Source of the DNA: Bacteroidota bacterium
GTDB taxonomy: Bacteria > Bacteroidota > Bacteroidia > J057
DNA length: 6,898 bases
Assembly: GCA_003696875.1 (NCBI GenBank)
Contig: RFHL01001384.1
Coordinates: forward strand, 1-6,898
Reading direction: 5' to 3'
The first letter of the stretch is position 1; each line of letters begins with the position of its first letter. The translations under genes and the position numbers were made by a program. Below, in pieces: positions 1 through 4,083 of this stretch. The notes beneath the pieces were generated by a model. That model searched no databases. It saw only the letters and a list, made by a program, of their open reading frames with translations, and was not told the DNA's origin.

Positions 1-354
1 GGAGAGGTTGGGATAATGATCGAAGAGCGGATTGCGAATGAGCCGCCATGAGCGGGAGGCTGCCGTCAGATCGCCGGCCTGCGAGAGGGCAAGGAAGGTC
101 TCGTACAGCATGGAGACCGGTTTTTCCGGGGCAGCCAGGATCACCGGGAGCAGGTCGGCTGCGCCTTCCTCTACGGCCTGCAGGTCCAGCCGGCCCTCGG
201 CGTCAAAGGGCGGCGCACCGCCGCCAAGGAGCGGGTAGGCCGGCCAGATTTCTTGCAAAAAAGCCAGCGGAAAGCCCTGGTAAACAAGGACCGTATCGGG
301 GGTAACAACAGCTTGGAGCGCTTCGAGATGCGCAGGGATGATCGCGCGGAGCAT
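1..354 (-). CDS. Unrecognised protein, N-terminal part (runs off the left edge)
   Basis: This reading frame is open for 118 codons from an ATG at 354-352 to the window edge, so the C-terminus is missing. The first in-frame stop upstream is TAG at 381-379, and no GTG or TTG lies between it and the ATG, so the start is well fixed. The protein begins MLRAIIPAHLEALQAV and continues with VLVYQGFPLAFLQEIWPAY, a glycine/proline turn (LLGGGAPPF) near residues 43-51, and an alpha-helical looking stretch through YETFLALSQAGDLTAASRSW near 87-106. There is no signal peptide, clear membrane segment or metal-binding motif. Codons strongly prefer G or C at the third position, like the other genes here, which supports real coding. 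I do not recognise the family and propose no function. It lies downstream of lolD on the same strand but 472 bp away across repeats, so co-transcription is doubtful. Confidence 0.7.
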   Translation of the reverse strand, partial: MLRAIIPAHLEALQAVVTPDTVLVYQGFPLAFLQEIWPAYPLLGGGAPPFDAEGRLDLQAVEEGAADLLPVILAAPEKPVSMLYETFLALSQAGDLTAASRSWRLIRNPLFDHYPNLS

Positions 355-416
355 AGGGCGTTTTTCGGATGAAACTTGCTACGCAAAGGTCCCCAAATTT
401 GCCACAGGATCAAAAT

Positions 417-470
417 GAGAGGGGAGAAGCCAGAAGCGATCCCGCAAGCGGGACTTCGCTTCGCTCAGGA
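417..470. repeat. Composite repeat, copy A: three heptamers plus 33-bp core
   Basis: Three consecutive 7-mers, GAGAGGG, GAGAAGC and CAGAAGC (417-437), run directly into a 33-bp core (438-470). The core starts GATCCCG, contains the dyad TCCCGC-AA-GCGGGA (440-453), and ends CTCAGGA. The second copy at 1550-1582 differs from it at only 3 of 33 positions and is also preceded, in the same register, by three purine-rich 7-mers. This looks like a dispersed intergenic repeat family with at least two copies in 1.2 kb. It has no coding potential. Confidence 0.8.
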
Positions 471-507
471 AATGCGAGATCGGCCCGGGATGGGCCTGCG
501 AGAAGTA

Positions 508-528
508 GCTAAACCTCAAACCAGGAAC
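508..528. repeat. Three-unit heptamer run (NNNNAAC)
   Basis: Units GCTAAAC, CTCAAAC and CAGGAAC follow each other without gaps, with AAC ending at 514, 521 and 528. They share the NNNNAAC pattern of the two larger arrays in the same spacer but are more degenerate. A chance match is possible for three units alone; the neighbours make it likelier to be real. Confidence 0.5.
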
Positions 529-559
529 CTACCCTTCCCCTTCCTTCGCCCGGCGGTCG

Positions 560-577
560 TTGAGCCTGTCGAAATGC
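560..577. repeat. Dispersed-type intergenic 18-mer
   Basis: The sequence TTGAGCCTGTCGAAATGC resembles short elements containing GAGCCTGTCGA or its complement that I recall between genes in many bacterial genomes. A 5-bp inverted repeat (GCCTG at 564-568, CAGGC at 577-581) lies over its right half. There is only one copy in this window, so membership of a repeat family rests on recollection and needs a genome-wide search. Confidence 0.4.
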
Positions 578-600
578 AGGCCTCCCCCGCATTCTCAACT

Positions 601-670
601 TTAGAACCCAAAACGCTCAACGCATAACCCTCAACCCGGAACCCTCAACGCATAACGCTCAACGCTTAAC
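601..670. repeat. Heptanucleotide array 1, ten units
   Basis: AAC recurs with exact 7-bp spacing, ending at 607, 614, 621, 628, 635, 642, 649, 656, 663 and 670. The units are TTAGAAC, CCAAAAC, GCTCAAC, GCATAAC, CCTCAAC, CCGGAAC, CCTCAAC, GCATAAC, GCTCAAC and GCTTAAC. The tail and spacing are constant while the first four bases vary among a small set of recurrent types, rather than drifting at random. CCTCAAC, GCATAAC and CCGGAAC reappear in array 2. On the minus strand the array reads as GTT-led heptamers such as GTTGAGG. Confidence 0.9.
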
Positions 671-690
671 CCGGAGTTGAGGGCACCTGC

Positions 691-736
691 GAAGAATCTC
701 GCCAGACACATGAGATGCTTCACTTCGTTCAGCATA
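691..736. repeat. REP-like imperfect inverted repeat
   Basis: GAAGAATCTC (691-700) pairs with GAGATGCTTC (712-721) at 9 of 10 positions across an 11-nt loop. The right arm continues into ACTTCGTTCAGCATAA, which shares the string ACTTCGTTCA with the spacer upstream of lolD (1518-1527) and is related to the ends of the 33-bp cores. This suggests a family of intergenic inverted elements built on GAGAT..CTTC..TTCAG. It could form a hairpin in RNA from either strand. There is no T-run that would make it a classical terminator. Confidence 0.55.
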
Positions 737-773
737 ACAATCGTTGATTGGAGCCATGAGAAGCGGTTTTTGT

Positions 774-822
774 CCTCAACGCATAACCCTCAACCCTCAA
801 CCCTCAACCCGGAACGCCGAAC
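774..822. repeat. Heptanucleotide array 2, seven units, with a G-quadruplex motif
   Basis: Units CCTCAAC, GCATAAC, CCTCAAC, CCTCAAC, CCTCAAC, CCGGAAC and GCCGAAC run without gaps and end 4 bp from the lolD stop codon (827-829). The unit types are the same as in array 1. CCC runs at 787-789, 794-796, 801-803 and 808-810 are each separated by TCAA. The minus strand, which is the lolD transcript strand, therefore carries four GGG runs with TTGA loops, the textbook pattern for a G-quadruplex. Confidence 0.9.
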
Positions 823-826
823 AATT

Positions 827-1483
827 CTACCCCATCACTCCATCCTTGATGTGGCAGATACGGTCGGCCTGCTCGGCGAGGCCGAGGTTGTGGGTGGCGA
901 TGAGGAAGCTCACGCCCAGGCTGCGGGCGAGGTCAAAGATGAGCTGGATGAGCTCATCGCTGTTGCGGGTGTCGAGGTTGCCGGTGGGCTCATCGGCGAG
1001 GATGAGCTTGGGCGAATTGATGAGCGCGCGGGCGATGGCGACGCGCTGTTTTTCGCCGCCGGAGAGCTCGTTGGGCTTGTGGTGGGTGCGCTCGGCCAGG
1101 CCGAGGCGGGTGAGCAGCTCGGTGGCCCGATCCGTCACTTCCGGGCCGGTACGGCCCGCGATCCAGGCCGGCATGCAGGCATTTTCCAGCGCCGTAAACT
1201 CCGGCAGCAGGTGATGAAACTGAAAGACAAAGCCCAGGGACTCATTGCGAAACTGTGCCCGCTGCCGCTCATTCATCATGGTGATGTTTTTGGTCCCAAA
1301 GTAAATGGAGCCGCCGTCGGCCTCGTCGAGGGTTCCCATGATCTGCAGCAGGGTGCTCTTGCCGGCGCCGGAGGCCCCTACGAGGGCGACGACCTCGCCC
1401 TCCTGCAACTGCACACTGACGCCCTTCAAAACGGCCAGCTGCCCGTAGGATTTATGGATGTCGATGGCTTTGAGTAGAGACAT
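827..1483 (-). CDS. lolD: LolD-type ABC transporter ATP-binding protein
   Basis: This is an ATPase of the LolD/MacB branch of ABC transporters. In the known system LolD drives the LolC/LolE membrane proteins to release outer-membrane lipoproteins from the inner membrane to the carrier LolA. The 218-residue length is usual for a lone nucleotide-binding domain. All key motifs are intact: Walker A GASGAGKST (36-44), Q-loop Gln88 within GFVFQFHHLLPEFTALEN, signature LSGGEKQR (140-147), Walker B LILADEP (160-166), D-loop GNLD (168-171) and H-loop His198. HHLLPEFTALEN is typical of LolD. I chose the ATG at 1483 because the protein then starts MSLLKAIDIHKSYG, as the family does. An in-frame ATG at 1528 would add 15 residues, but those are encoded by intergenic repeat DNA. 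No permease gene is adjacent, so its partner must lie elsewhere. Assignment to LolD rather than another member of the branch is likely but not proven by sequence alone. Confidence 0.9.
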   Translation of the reverse strand: MSLLKAIDIHKSYGQLAVLKGVSVQLQEGEVVALVGASGAGKSTLLQIMGTLDEADGGSIYFGTKNITMMNERQRAQFRNESLGFVFQFHHLLPEFTALENACMPAWIAGRTGPEVTDRATELLTRLGLAERTHHKPNELSGGEKQRVAIARALINSPKLILADEPTGNLDTRNSDELIQLIFDLARSLGVSFLIATHNLGLAEQADRICHIKDGVMG

Positions 1484-1522
1484 GGTAGGGGGAGAGGTTC
1501 CCGATTCTCGGGATTTCACTTC

Positions 1523-1538
1523 GTTCAACAGAGGTCAG
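1523..1538. repeat. 16-bp direct repeat, left copy
   Basis: GTTCAACAGAGGTCAG occurs here and again, identically, at 1617-1632. The 94-bp offset brackets copy B of the composite repeat. The left copy overlaps the heptamer run that leads into the core. Direct repeats around an element can arise by target duplication or by recombination between heptamer tracts; the overlap with the repeat itself favours the second. Confidence 0.75.
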
Positions 1539-1601
1539 AGGCGAGAGGAGATCCCGCAAGCGGGACTTCACTACGTTCAGGAGGGCGAGAGGCGAGACAA
1601 G
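1529..1601. repeat. Composite repeat, copy B: heptamers on both sides of the 33-bp core
   Basis: Heptamers CAGAGGT, CAGAGGC and GAGAGGA (1529-1549) run in register into the core at 1550-1582, which matches copy A at 30 of 33 positions and carries the same TCCCGC-AA-GCGGGA dyad. After the core, AGAGGCG (1588-1594) and AGACAAG (1595-1601) continue a 7-bp period. The element lies in the 248-bp gap between the thioesterase and lolD, upstream of the lolD start, so it may sit in the lolD leader. Confidence 0.8.
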
Positions 1602-1604
1602 ACT

Positions 1605-1612
1605 GGGGGGGG
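1605..1612. repeat. G8 homopolymer tract
   Basis: Eight consecutive G residues on the plus strand are followed by TTGGG. The tract lies in non-coding DNA between the thioesterase and lolD, about 120 bp upstream of the lolD start. Homopolymers of this length are prone to slippage in replication and in sequencing, so the exact length may vary between cells or be a read error. Confidence 0.7.
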
Positions 1613-1616
1613 TTGG

Positions 1617-1632
1617 GTTCAACAGAGGTCAG
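1617..1632. repeat. 16-bp direct repeat, right copy
   Basis: This is identical to 1523-1538. It is followed by CCAAGCGATGCC, whereas the left copy is followed by further heptamers, so identity ends sharply at the right boundary. Confidence 0.75.
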
Positions 1633-1649
1633 CCAAGCGATGCCTGCTG

Positions 1650-1683
1650 CCCGGTTTCCTGGCCGAAAGGTAGTAAAACCGGG
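1650..1683. other. Inverted repeat, possible structured RNA element
   Basis: CCCGGTTT (1650-1657) and AAACCGGG (1676-1683) form a perfect 8-bp stem around an 18-nt loop. On the plus strand the loop contains CC-GAAA-GG (1663-1670), which could form a small GNRA-type tetraloop hairpin. A second perfect hairpin follows 7 nt later (1691-1721). Transcribed leftward, the pair lies between the thioesterase stop and the lolD leader. What it does is unknown. Confidence 0.45.
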
Positions 1684-1690
1684 GGATATA

Positions 1691-1721
1691 GCCCGGATGT
1701 TTCCCATTCTTTGATCCGGGC
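1691..1721 (-). terminator. Candidate transcript-end hairpin after the thioesterase gene
   Basis: GCCCGGAT (1691-1698) and ATCCGGGC (1714-1721) form a perfect 8-bp stem around a 15-nt loop, starting 10 nt after the thioesterase stop. On the minus strand the stem is followed by TATATCCCCC, which is a poor U-tract. On the plus strand it is followed by ATTTTCTCC, slightly better. Position favours a terminator for the thioesterase transcript, but the tail does not, so this is tentative. Confidence 0.45.
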
Positions 1722-1731
1722 ATTTTCTCCC

Positions 1732-2217
1732 TCACTGCTCAAAGGCGCTGTCGGGATCGGGGGCTTCGGAATCGGTCACGCGGATGGCGATCACCTCGGC
1801 GGTGGCGGTGCGCTGCCCGCCGGCGAAGACGTCGCACCGCAGGGTGGTCTTGCGCCCCTTGATCTCCTGTACCCGGGCGCGCAGCTCGATGGGCTGGTCG
1901 TTGGGGGTGGGGAGGAGGTAACGCACGTTGAGGGTGCCGGTGGCATAGCGGTAGACAGGCCGGGAATCAAGGCCGCGCCCTTCGGCGCGGTAGGCGGCGG
2001 CCATCGCGGTGCCCATGCAGTGGCAGTCGATCAGGCTGGCGAGGATGCCGCCATTGAGGACATTTTTCCAGCCCTGATATTTGGGCTCAGAGTGCCAGCG
2101 GCAGACGGATTCTTCGCCCTCCCAGTGAGAGCGGATCTGCAGGCCCTCGGCATTGTGGGTGCCGCAGCCAAAGCAGATGTTGTCAGGCATGTAGTCCTGA
2201 AAGACCAGGGGTTCCAT
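1732..2217 (-). CDS. PaaI-family hotdog-fold thioesterase
   Basis: The 161-residue protein has the size and layout of a single-domain PaaI-type acyl-CoA thioesterase. Such enzymes hydrolyse acyl- or aryl-CoA thioesters as soluble cytoplasmic oligomers. The N-terminus carries CFGCGTHNAEGLQI (15-28), a motif seen in a subgroup of these proteins. The central helix signature is LNGGILASLIDCH (54-66). Asp64 occupies the usual catalytic acid position, and Asn55 stands where many relatives have His in HGG. The C-terminal strands follow, with TLNVRYLLPTP (95-105) and a final sheet ending AEVIAIRVT. The two cysteines Cys15 and Cys18, plus Cys65 and Cys67 around His66, make the protein unusually cysteine-rich for its length, but I cannot show metal binding. 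The substrate cannot be named. The ATG at 2217 fits the family's short N-terminus. The gene is 178 bp downstream of manC with hairpins between, so it is probably transcribed separately. Confidence 0.85.
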   Translation of the reverse strand: MEPLVFQDYMPDNICFGCGTHNAEGLQIRSHWEGEESVCRWHSEPKYQGWKNVLNGGILASLIDCHCMGTAMAAAYRAEGRGLDSRPVYRYATGTLNVRYLLPTPNDQPIELRARVQEIKGRKTTLRCDVFAGGQRTATAEVIAIRVTDSEAPDPDSAFEQ

Positions 2218-2241
2218 GGGGGTAGGGGATAGGTTTGGGGG

Positions 2242-2249
2242 CGAATATA
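2242..2249 (-). promoter_or_regulatory. Candidate Bacteroidota -7 element for the thioesterase gene
   Basis: On the minus strand TATATTCG matches the Bacteroidota -7 consensus TAnnTTTG at five of six fixed positions and lies 24 bp before the ATG at 2217, a suitable distance. A T-rich stretch (GGTTTTTTC, 2266-2274) lies roughly where the -33 element would be, but no clear TTG is present. A chance match cannot be excluded. Confidence 0.35.
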
Positions 2250-2318
2250 GGAGGTGTGAGCATGAGAAAAAACCGGCCGAAGGCTCCCATTGTCACCGGG
2301 AATAGAGGCTGAGAAGCA

Positions 2319-2355
2319 ACCTGCTCCCTCCGGACATCGCCCGGAGGGAGCAGGT
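2319..2355 (-). terminator. Perfect 15-bp inverted repeat downstream of manC
   Basis: ACCTGCTCCCTCCGG (2319-2333) pairs without mismatch with CCGGAGGGAGCAGGT (2341-2355) around the 7-nt loop ACATCGC. It begins 40 nt after the manC stop and is the strongest hairpin in the window. Neither strand has a T-run directly after the stem, so it is not a classical intrinsic terminator. It may instead stabilise the 3' end of manC mRNA or end transcription by another route. Confidence 0.55.
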
Positions 2356-2370
2356 GCGGATATTAACCGT

Positions 2371-2389
2371 CCCACGCAGGCGGCGTGGG
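2371..2389 (-). terminator. G+C-rich hairpin 6 nt after the manC stop
   Basis: CCCACGC (2371-2377) and GCGTGGG (2383-2389) form a perfect 7-bp stem with a 5-nt loop. On the minus strand it lies immediately after the manC stop and is followed by ACGGTTAATATC, which has only scattered T. Together with the larger stem at 2319-2355 it makes a double hairpin 3' region for manC. Confidence 0.4.
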
Positions 2390-2395
2390 CAGGGC

Positions 2396-3484
2396 TCAAA
2401 CATATTTGTCACCATATTTGCCCTTCATATCGCCGACGATATCCTTGATAAACTGCTCGTCGTCCTTCTTGCAGATCAGGAGGGCGTCGTCGGTGTCGAC
2501 GACGATGAAGCCTTCCAGCCCCTTGAGCACCACGAGCTTTTCGGCGCGGGTGGTCTGCACCACATTGTTGTAGGCGTCGTAGACGACGGCGGTCTTGGCG
2601 TGGACGGCGTTTTCGTGATAGTCCCGCTGGGAGTTTTCGTGCACCGAACCCCAGGTGCCGAGGTCGCTCCAGCCAAAGTCCGAGGGGATGACGTAGACAT
2701 TGCTGGCCTTTTCCATGATGCCGTAGTCGATGGAGATGTTGCGGCAGATGGCGTAGGTATCGCCGATGGCCTGCGGCTCATCGGGGGTATAATAGGCATC
2801 CTCAATGCCCTTGAATTGCTCGGCCATATCGGGAAGGAAGGACTCGAAGGCGGTACAAATCGTCGAGGAGGAGAAGAGGAAGATGCCGCCGTTCCAGACG
2901 AAGTCGCCGCTCTCGATGAAGGACTTGGCGACCTCCAGATTGGGCTTTTCGGTGAAGGTTTTCACCTTGTAGAAACCGCGCTTGTGCTCGTCGTCGATGT
3001 ACTGGATGTAGCCGTAGCCGGTGTCGGGGCGGGTCGGGGTGATGCCTAGGGTCATGATGATGTCCTGAGAGGCGCAGGCCTGCACGCCCAGCTCGATGAG
3101 CTTGCGAAAGATGTCTTCACGGGCGATCAGGTGATCGGCCGGAGCCACGACAAAGACCGCTTCGGGGTCTTTTTTGGTGATTTTATAGGCAGCGTAGGCC
3201 ACGCAGGGGGCCGTATTGCGGCCGACGGGCTCGAGGAGGATCTGGTCGTCCGTCAGGCGGGGCAGCTGCTGCTGCACCAGGCCTTTGTATCGCTCATTGG
3301 TGACCACGTAGATGTTGCTGTCCGGGATAAAGGAAGCAAAGCGGTCGAAGGTTTCCTGGATGAGGGTGCGCCCCCGGCCGAGAATGTCGTGAAATTGCTT
3401 GGGGAAGGTTTGGCGGCTCATAGGCCAGAACCGGCTGCCAATGCCGCCGGCCATGATGATGACGTACGCGTGCTGATTTTGCAT
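2396..3484 (-). CDS. manC: Mannose-1-phosphate guanylyltransferase (GDP-mannose pyrophosphorylase)
   Basis: The enzyme joins GTP and mannose-1-phosphate to give GDP-mannose and pyrophosphate in the cytoplasm. GDP-mannose feeds mannose, fucose and related sugars into exopolysaccharide, O-antigen or glycoprotein glycans. The 362-residue protein starts with the nucleotide-binding signature GGIGSRFWP (13-21), continues SRQTFPKQF (23-31) with the catalytic-site Lys29, and then shows EPVGRNTAP (85-93), APADH (114-118) with the likely Mg-binding Asp117, PDTGYGYI (153-160), FTEKP (177-181), WNGGIFLF (197-204), SIDYGIMEK (251-259) and GWSDLGTW (271-278). All are standard for the family. It is the short form: the cupin phosphomannose isomerase domain found at the C-terminus of longer bifunctional enzymes is absent. 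The ATG at 3484 places the signature at the usual distance from the N-terminus. The gene is divergent from the exported PKD-protein gene. An 8-bp inverted repeat (3519-3526 with 3546-3553) lies in its leader region. The symbol could equally be given as cpsB or rfbM. Confidence 0.95.
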   Translation of the reverse strand: MQNQHAYVIIMAGGIGSRFWPMSRQTFPKQFHDILGRGRTLIQETFDRFASFIPDSNIYVVTNERYKGLVQQQLPRLTDDQILLEPVGRNTAPCVAYAAYKITKKDPEAVFVVAPADHLIAREDIFRKLIELGVQACASQDIIMTLGITPTRPDTGYGYIQYIDDEHKRGFYKVKTFTEKPNLEVAKSFIESGDFVWNGGIFLFSSSTICTAFESFLPDMAEQFKGIEDAYYTPDEPQAIGDTYAICRNISIDYGIMEKASNVYVIPSDFGWSDLGTWGSVHENSQRDYHENAVHAKTAVVYDAYNNVVQTTRAEKLVVLKGLEGFIVVDTDDALLICKKDDEQFIKDIVGDMKGKYGDKYV

Positions 3485-3920
3485 GAAAAAGTGTGATTTG
3501 GCGCGTGTGATATGAGAGCGGCAAGGAGCCAGAGCGAAAGGAAACCCTTGCCGAAAGTAGGTTGACAGGTGAAAGGCGACTCTTGCAGAAGCCGCCCCAA
3601 CAGGAAGAACCAGAAAGCCCGCTGGGACTTGTCTTTTTAGGTAAAGGTAACGGAAAGCCCAGACATAGGGAAATCTTTCTTTCCGTCGAAGTACATGCCG
3701 ATCAGGGAGCCGGTCTGGCCCGGCGGGCGTGCGGTTCCCGTGCGAAAATTAACCATTCATAACAGTAAAATTCCCGTTTGTGCAGCATTATCTCGTTGCG
3801 CATCTCTCGGAGAGGATTCATTTTTTGGCGAAAAAATTACATCGCTTGCCGGGCCGCCCGGCACGCCGGGAGCGACTCCAGACCAAGCCAGATGCGGCAT
3901 AGGGCAGGTTGGGAAAATAA

Positions 3921-3941
3921 TCCGGCATCCGGACCTTTTTT
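3921..3941. terminator. Short stem with T-tract, weak terminator candidate
   Basis: TCCGG (3921-3925) and CCGGA (3929-3933) enclose CAT and are followed by CC and six T residues on the plus strand. On the minus strand the same stem is followed by TTATTTTCC, so it could act in both directions. The stem is only 5 bp and no gene ends here, so it may be fortuitous. It could still block read-through between the two divergent transcripts. Confidence 0.2.
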
Positions 3942-4011
3942 CTTGCCTCAGGCCTAACATAGCCCGCTTTGGCCGGTGCGACAATGCCGGTGTACAACTA
4001 ACATGCCAAGC

Positions 4012-4032
4012 CCTATTCGCTAAGCGAATTGG
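4012..4032. promoter_or_regulatory. 21-bp palindrome, possible operator
   Basis: ATTCGCT (4015-4021) and AGCGAAT (4023-4029) are perfect inverted halves around one central A. One mismatched T:T pair farther out, CC (4012-4013) and GG (4031-4032) extend the symmetry. The loop is too short for an RNA hairpin, so a dimeric DNA-binding protein is the more natural reading. It lies about 90 bp upstream of the PKD gene's ATG, next to a TATTTTTA stretch (4033-4040) that resembles a -7 element. Confidence 0.4.
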
Positions 4033-4083
4033 TATTTTTACAGAGATAACAATCGGTATGCCGAATTATCCACAGGAAAGCTG

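Larger units (their letters stand above)
355..826. other. 472-bp repeat-rich spacer between lolD and the left-edge gene
   Basis: I see no credible gene here. The frames that cross it translate repeats into proline- and asparagine-rich nonsense. In order it holds three purine-rich heptamers plus a 33-bp core (417-470), a small G+C hairpin (482-486 pairing with 492-496), a three-unit heptamer run (508-528), a dispersed-type 18-mer (560-577), a ten-unit heptamer array (601-670), an imperfect inverted repeat (691-721), and a seven-unit heptamer array (774-822) ending 4 bp from the lolD stop. No clear Bacteroidota-type promoter (TTG, then TAnnTTTG) was found before the left-edge gene. Confidence 0.8.

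Noticed and set aside
171..413. An 80-codon minus-strand frame overlapping the left-edge gene.
   Set aside because: The overlapping frame from 354 to the edge has better codon composition and a more protein-like sequence, and it continues past the end of this one.
376..627. An 83-codon plus-strand frame in the repeat-rich spacer.
   Set aside because: It translates the composite repeat, the dispersed 18-mer and the heptamer array; no domain or ribosome binding site is visible.
508..822. CRISPR array.
   Set aside because: The units are 7 bp with no spacers of 25-40 bp and no cas genes; the pattern is a degenerate microsatellite-like array.
677..1477. A 266-codon plus-strand frame opposite lolD, and similar frames at 1711-2232 and 2354-3049.
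   Set aside because: They are antisense shadows of lolD, the thioesterase and manC, whose minus-strand products carry full family motifs. The shadow products are Gly/Val/Asp-rich with no recognisable domains.
3562..3567. TTGACA, the enterobacterial -35 hexamer.
   Set aside because: No -10-like hexamer follows at a suitable distance, and the genes here look to be Bacteroidota, which use a different promoter consensus.
4066..4074. TTATCCACA, a perfect match to the DnaA box consensus.
   Set aside because: Only one copy is present, with no clustered boxes, dnaA/dnaN genes or long A+T-rich unwinding region. A 9-mer with one free position is not surprising by chance in a window of this length.
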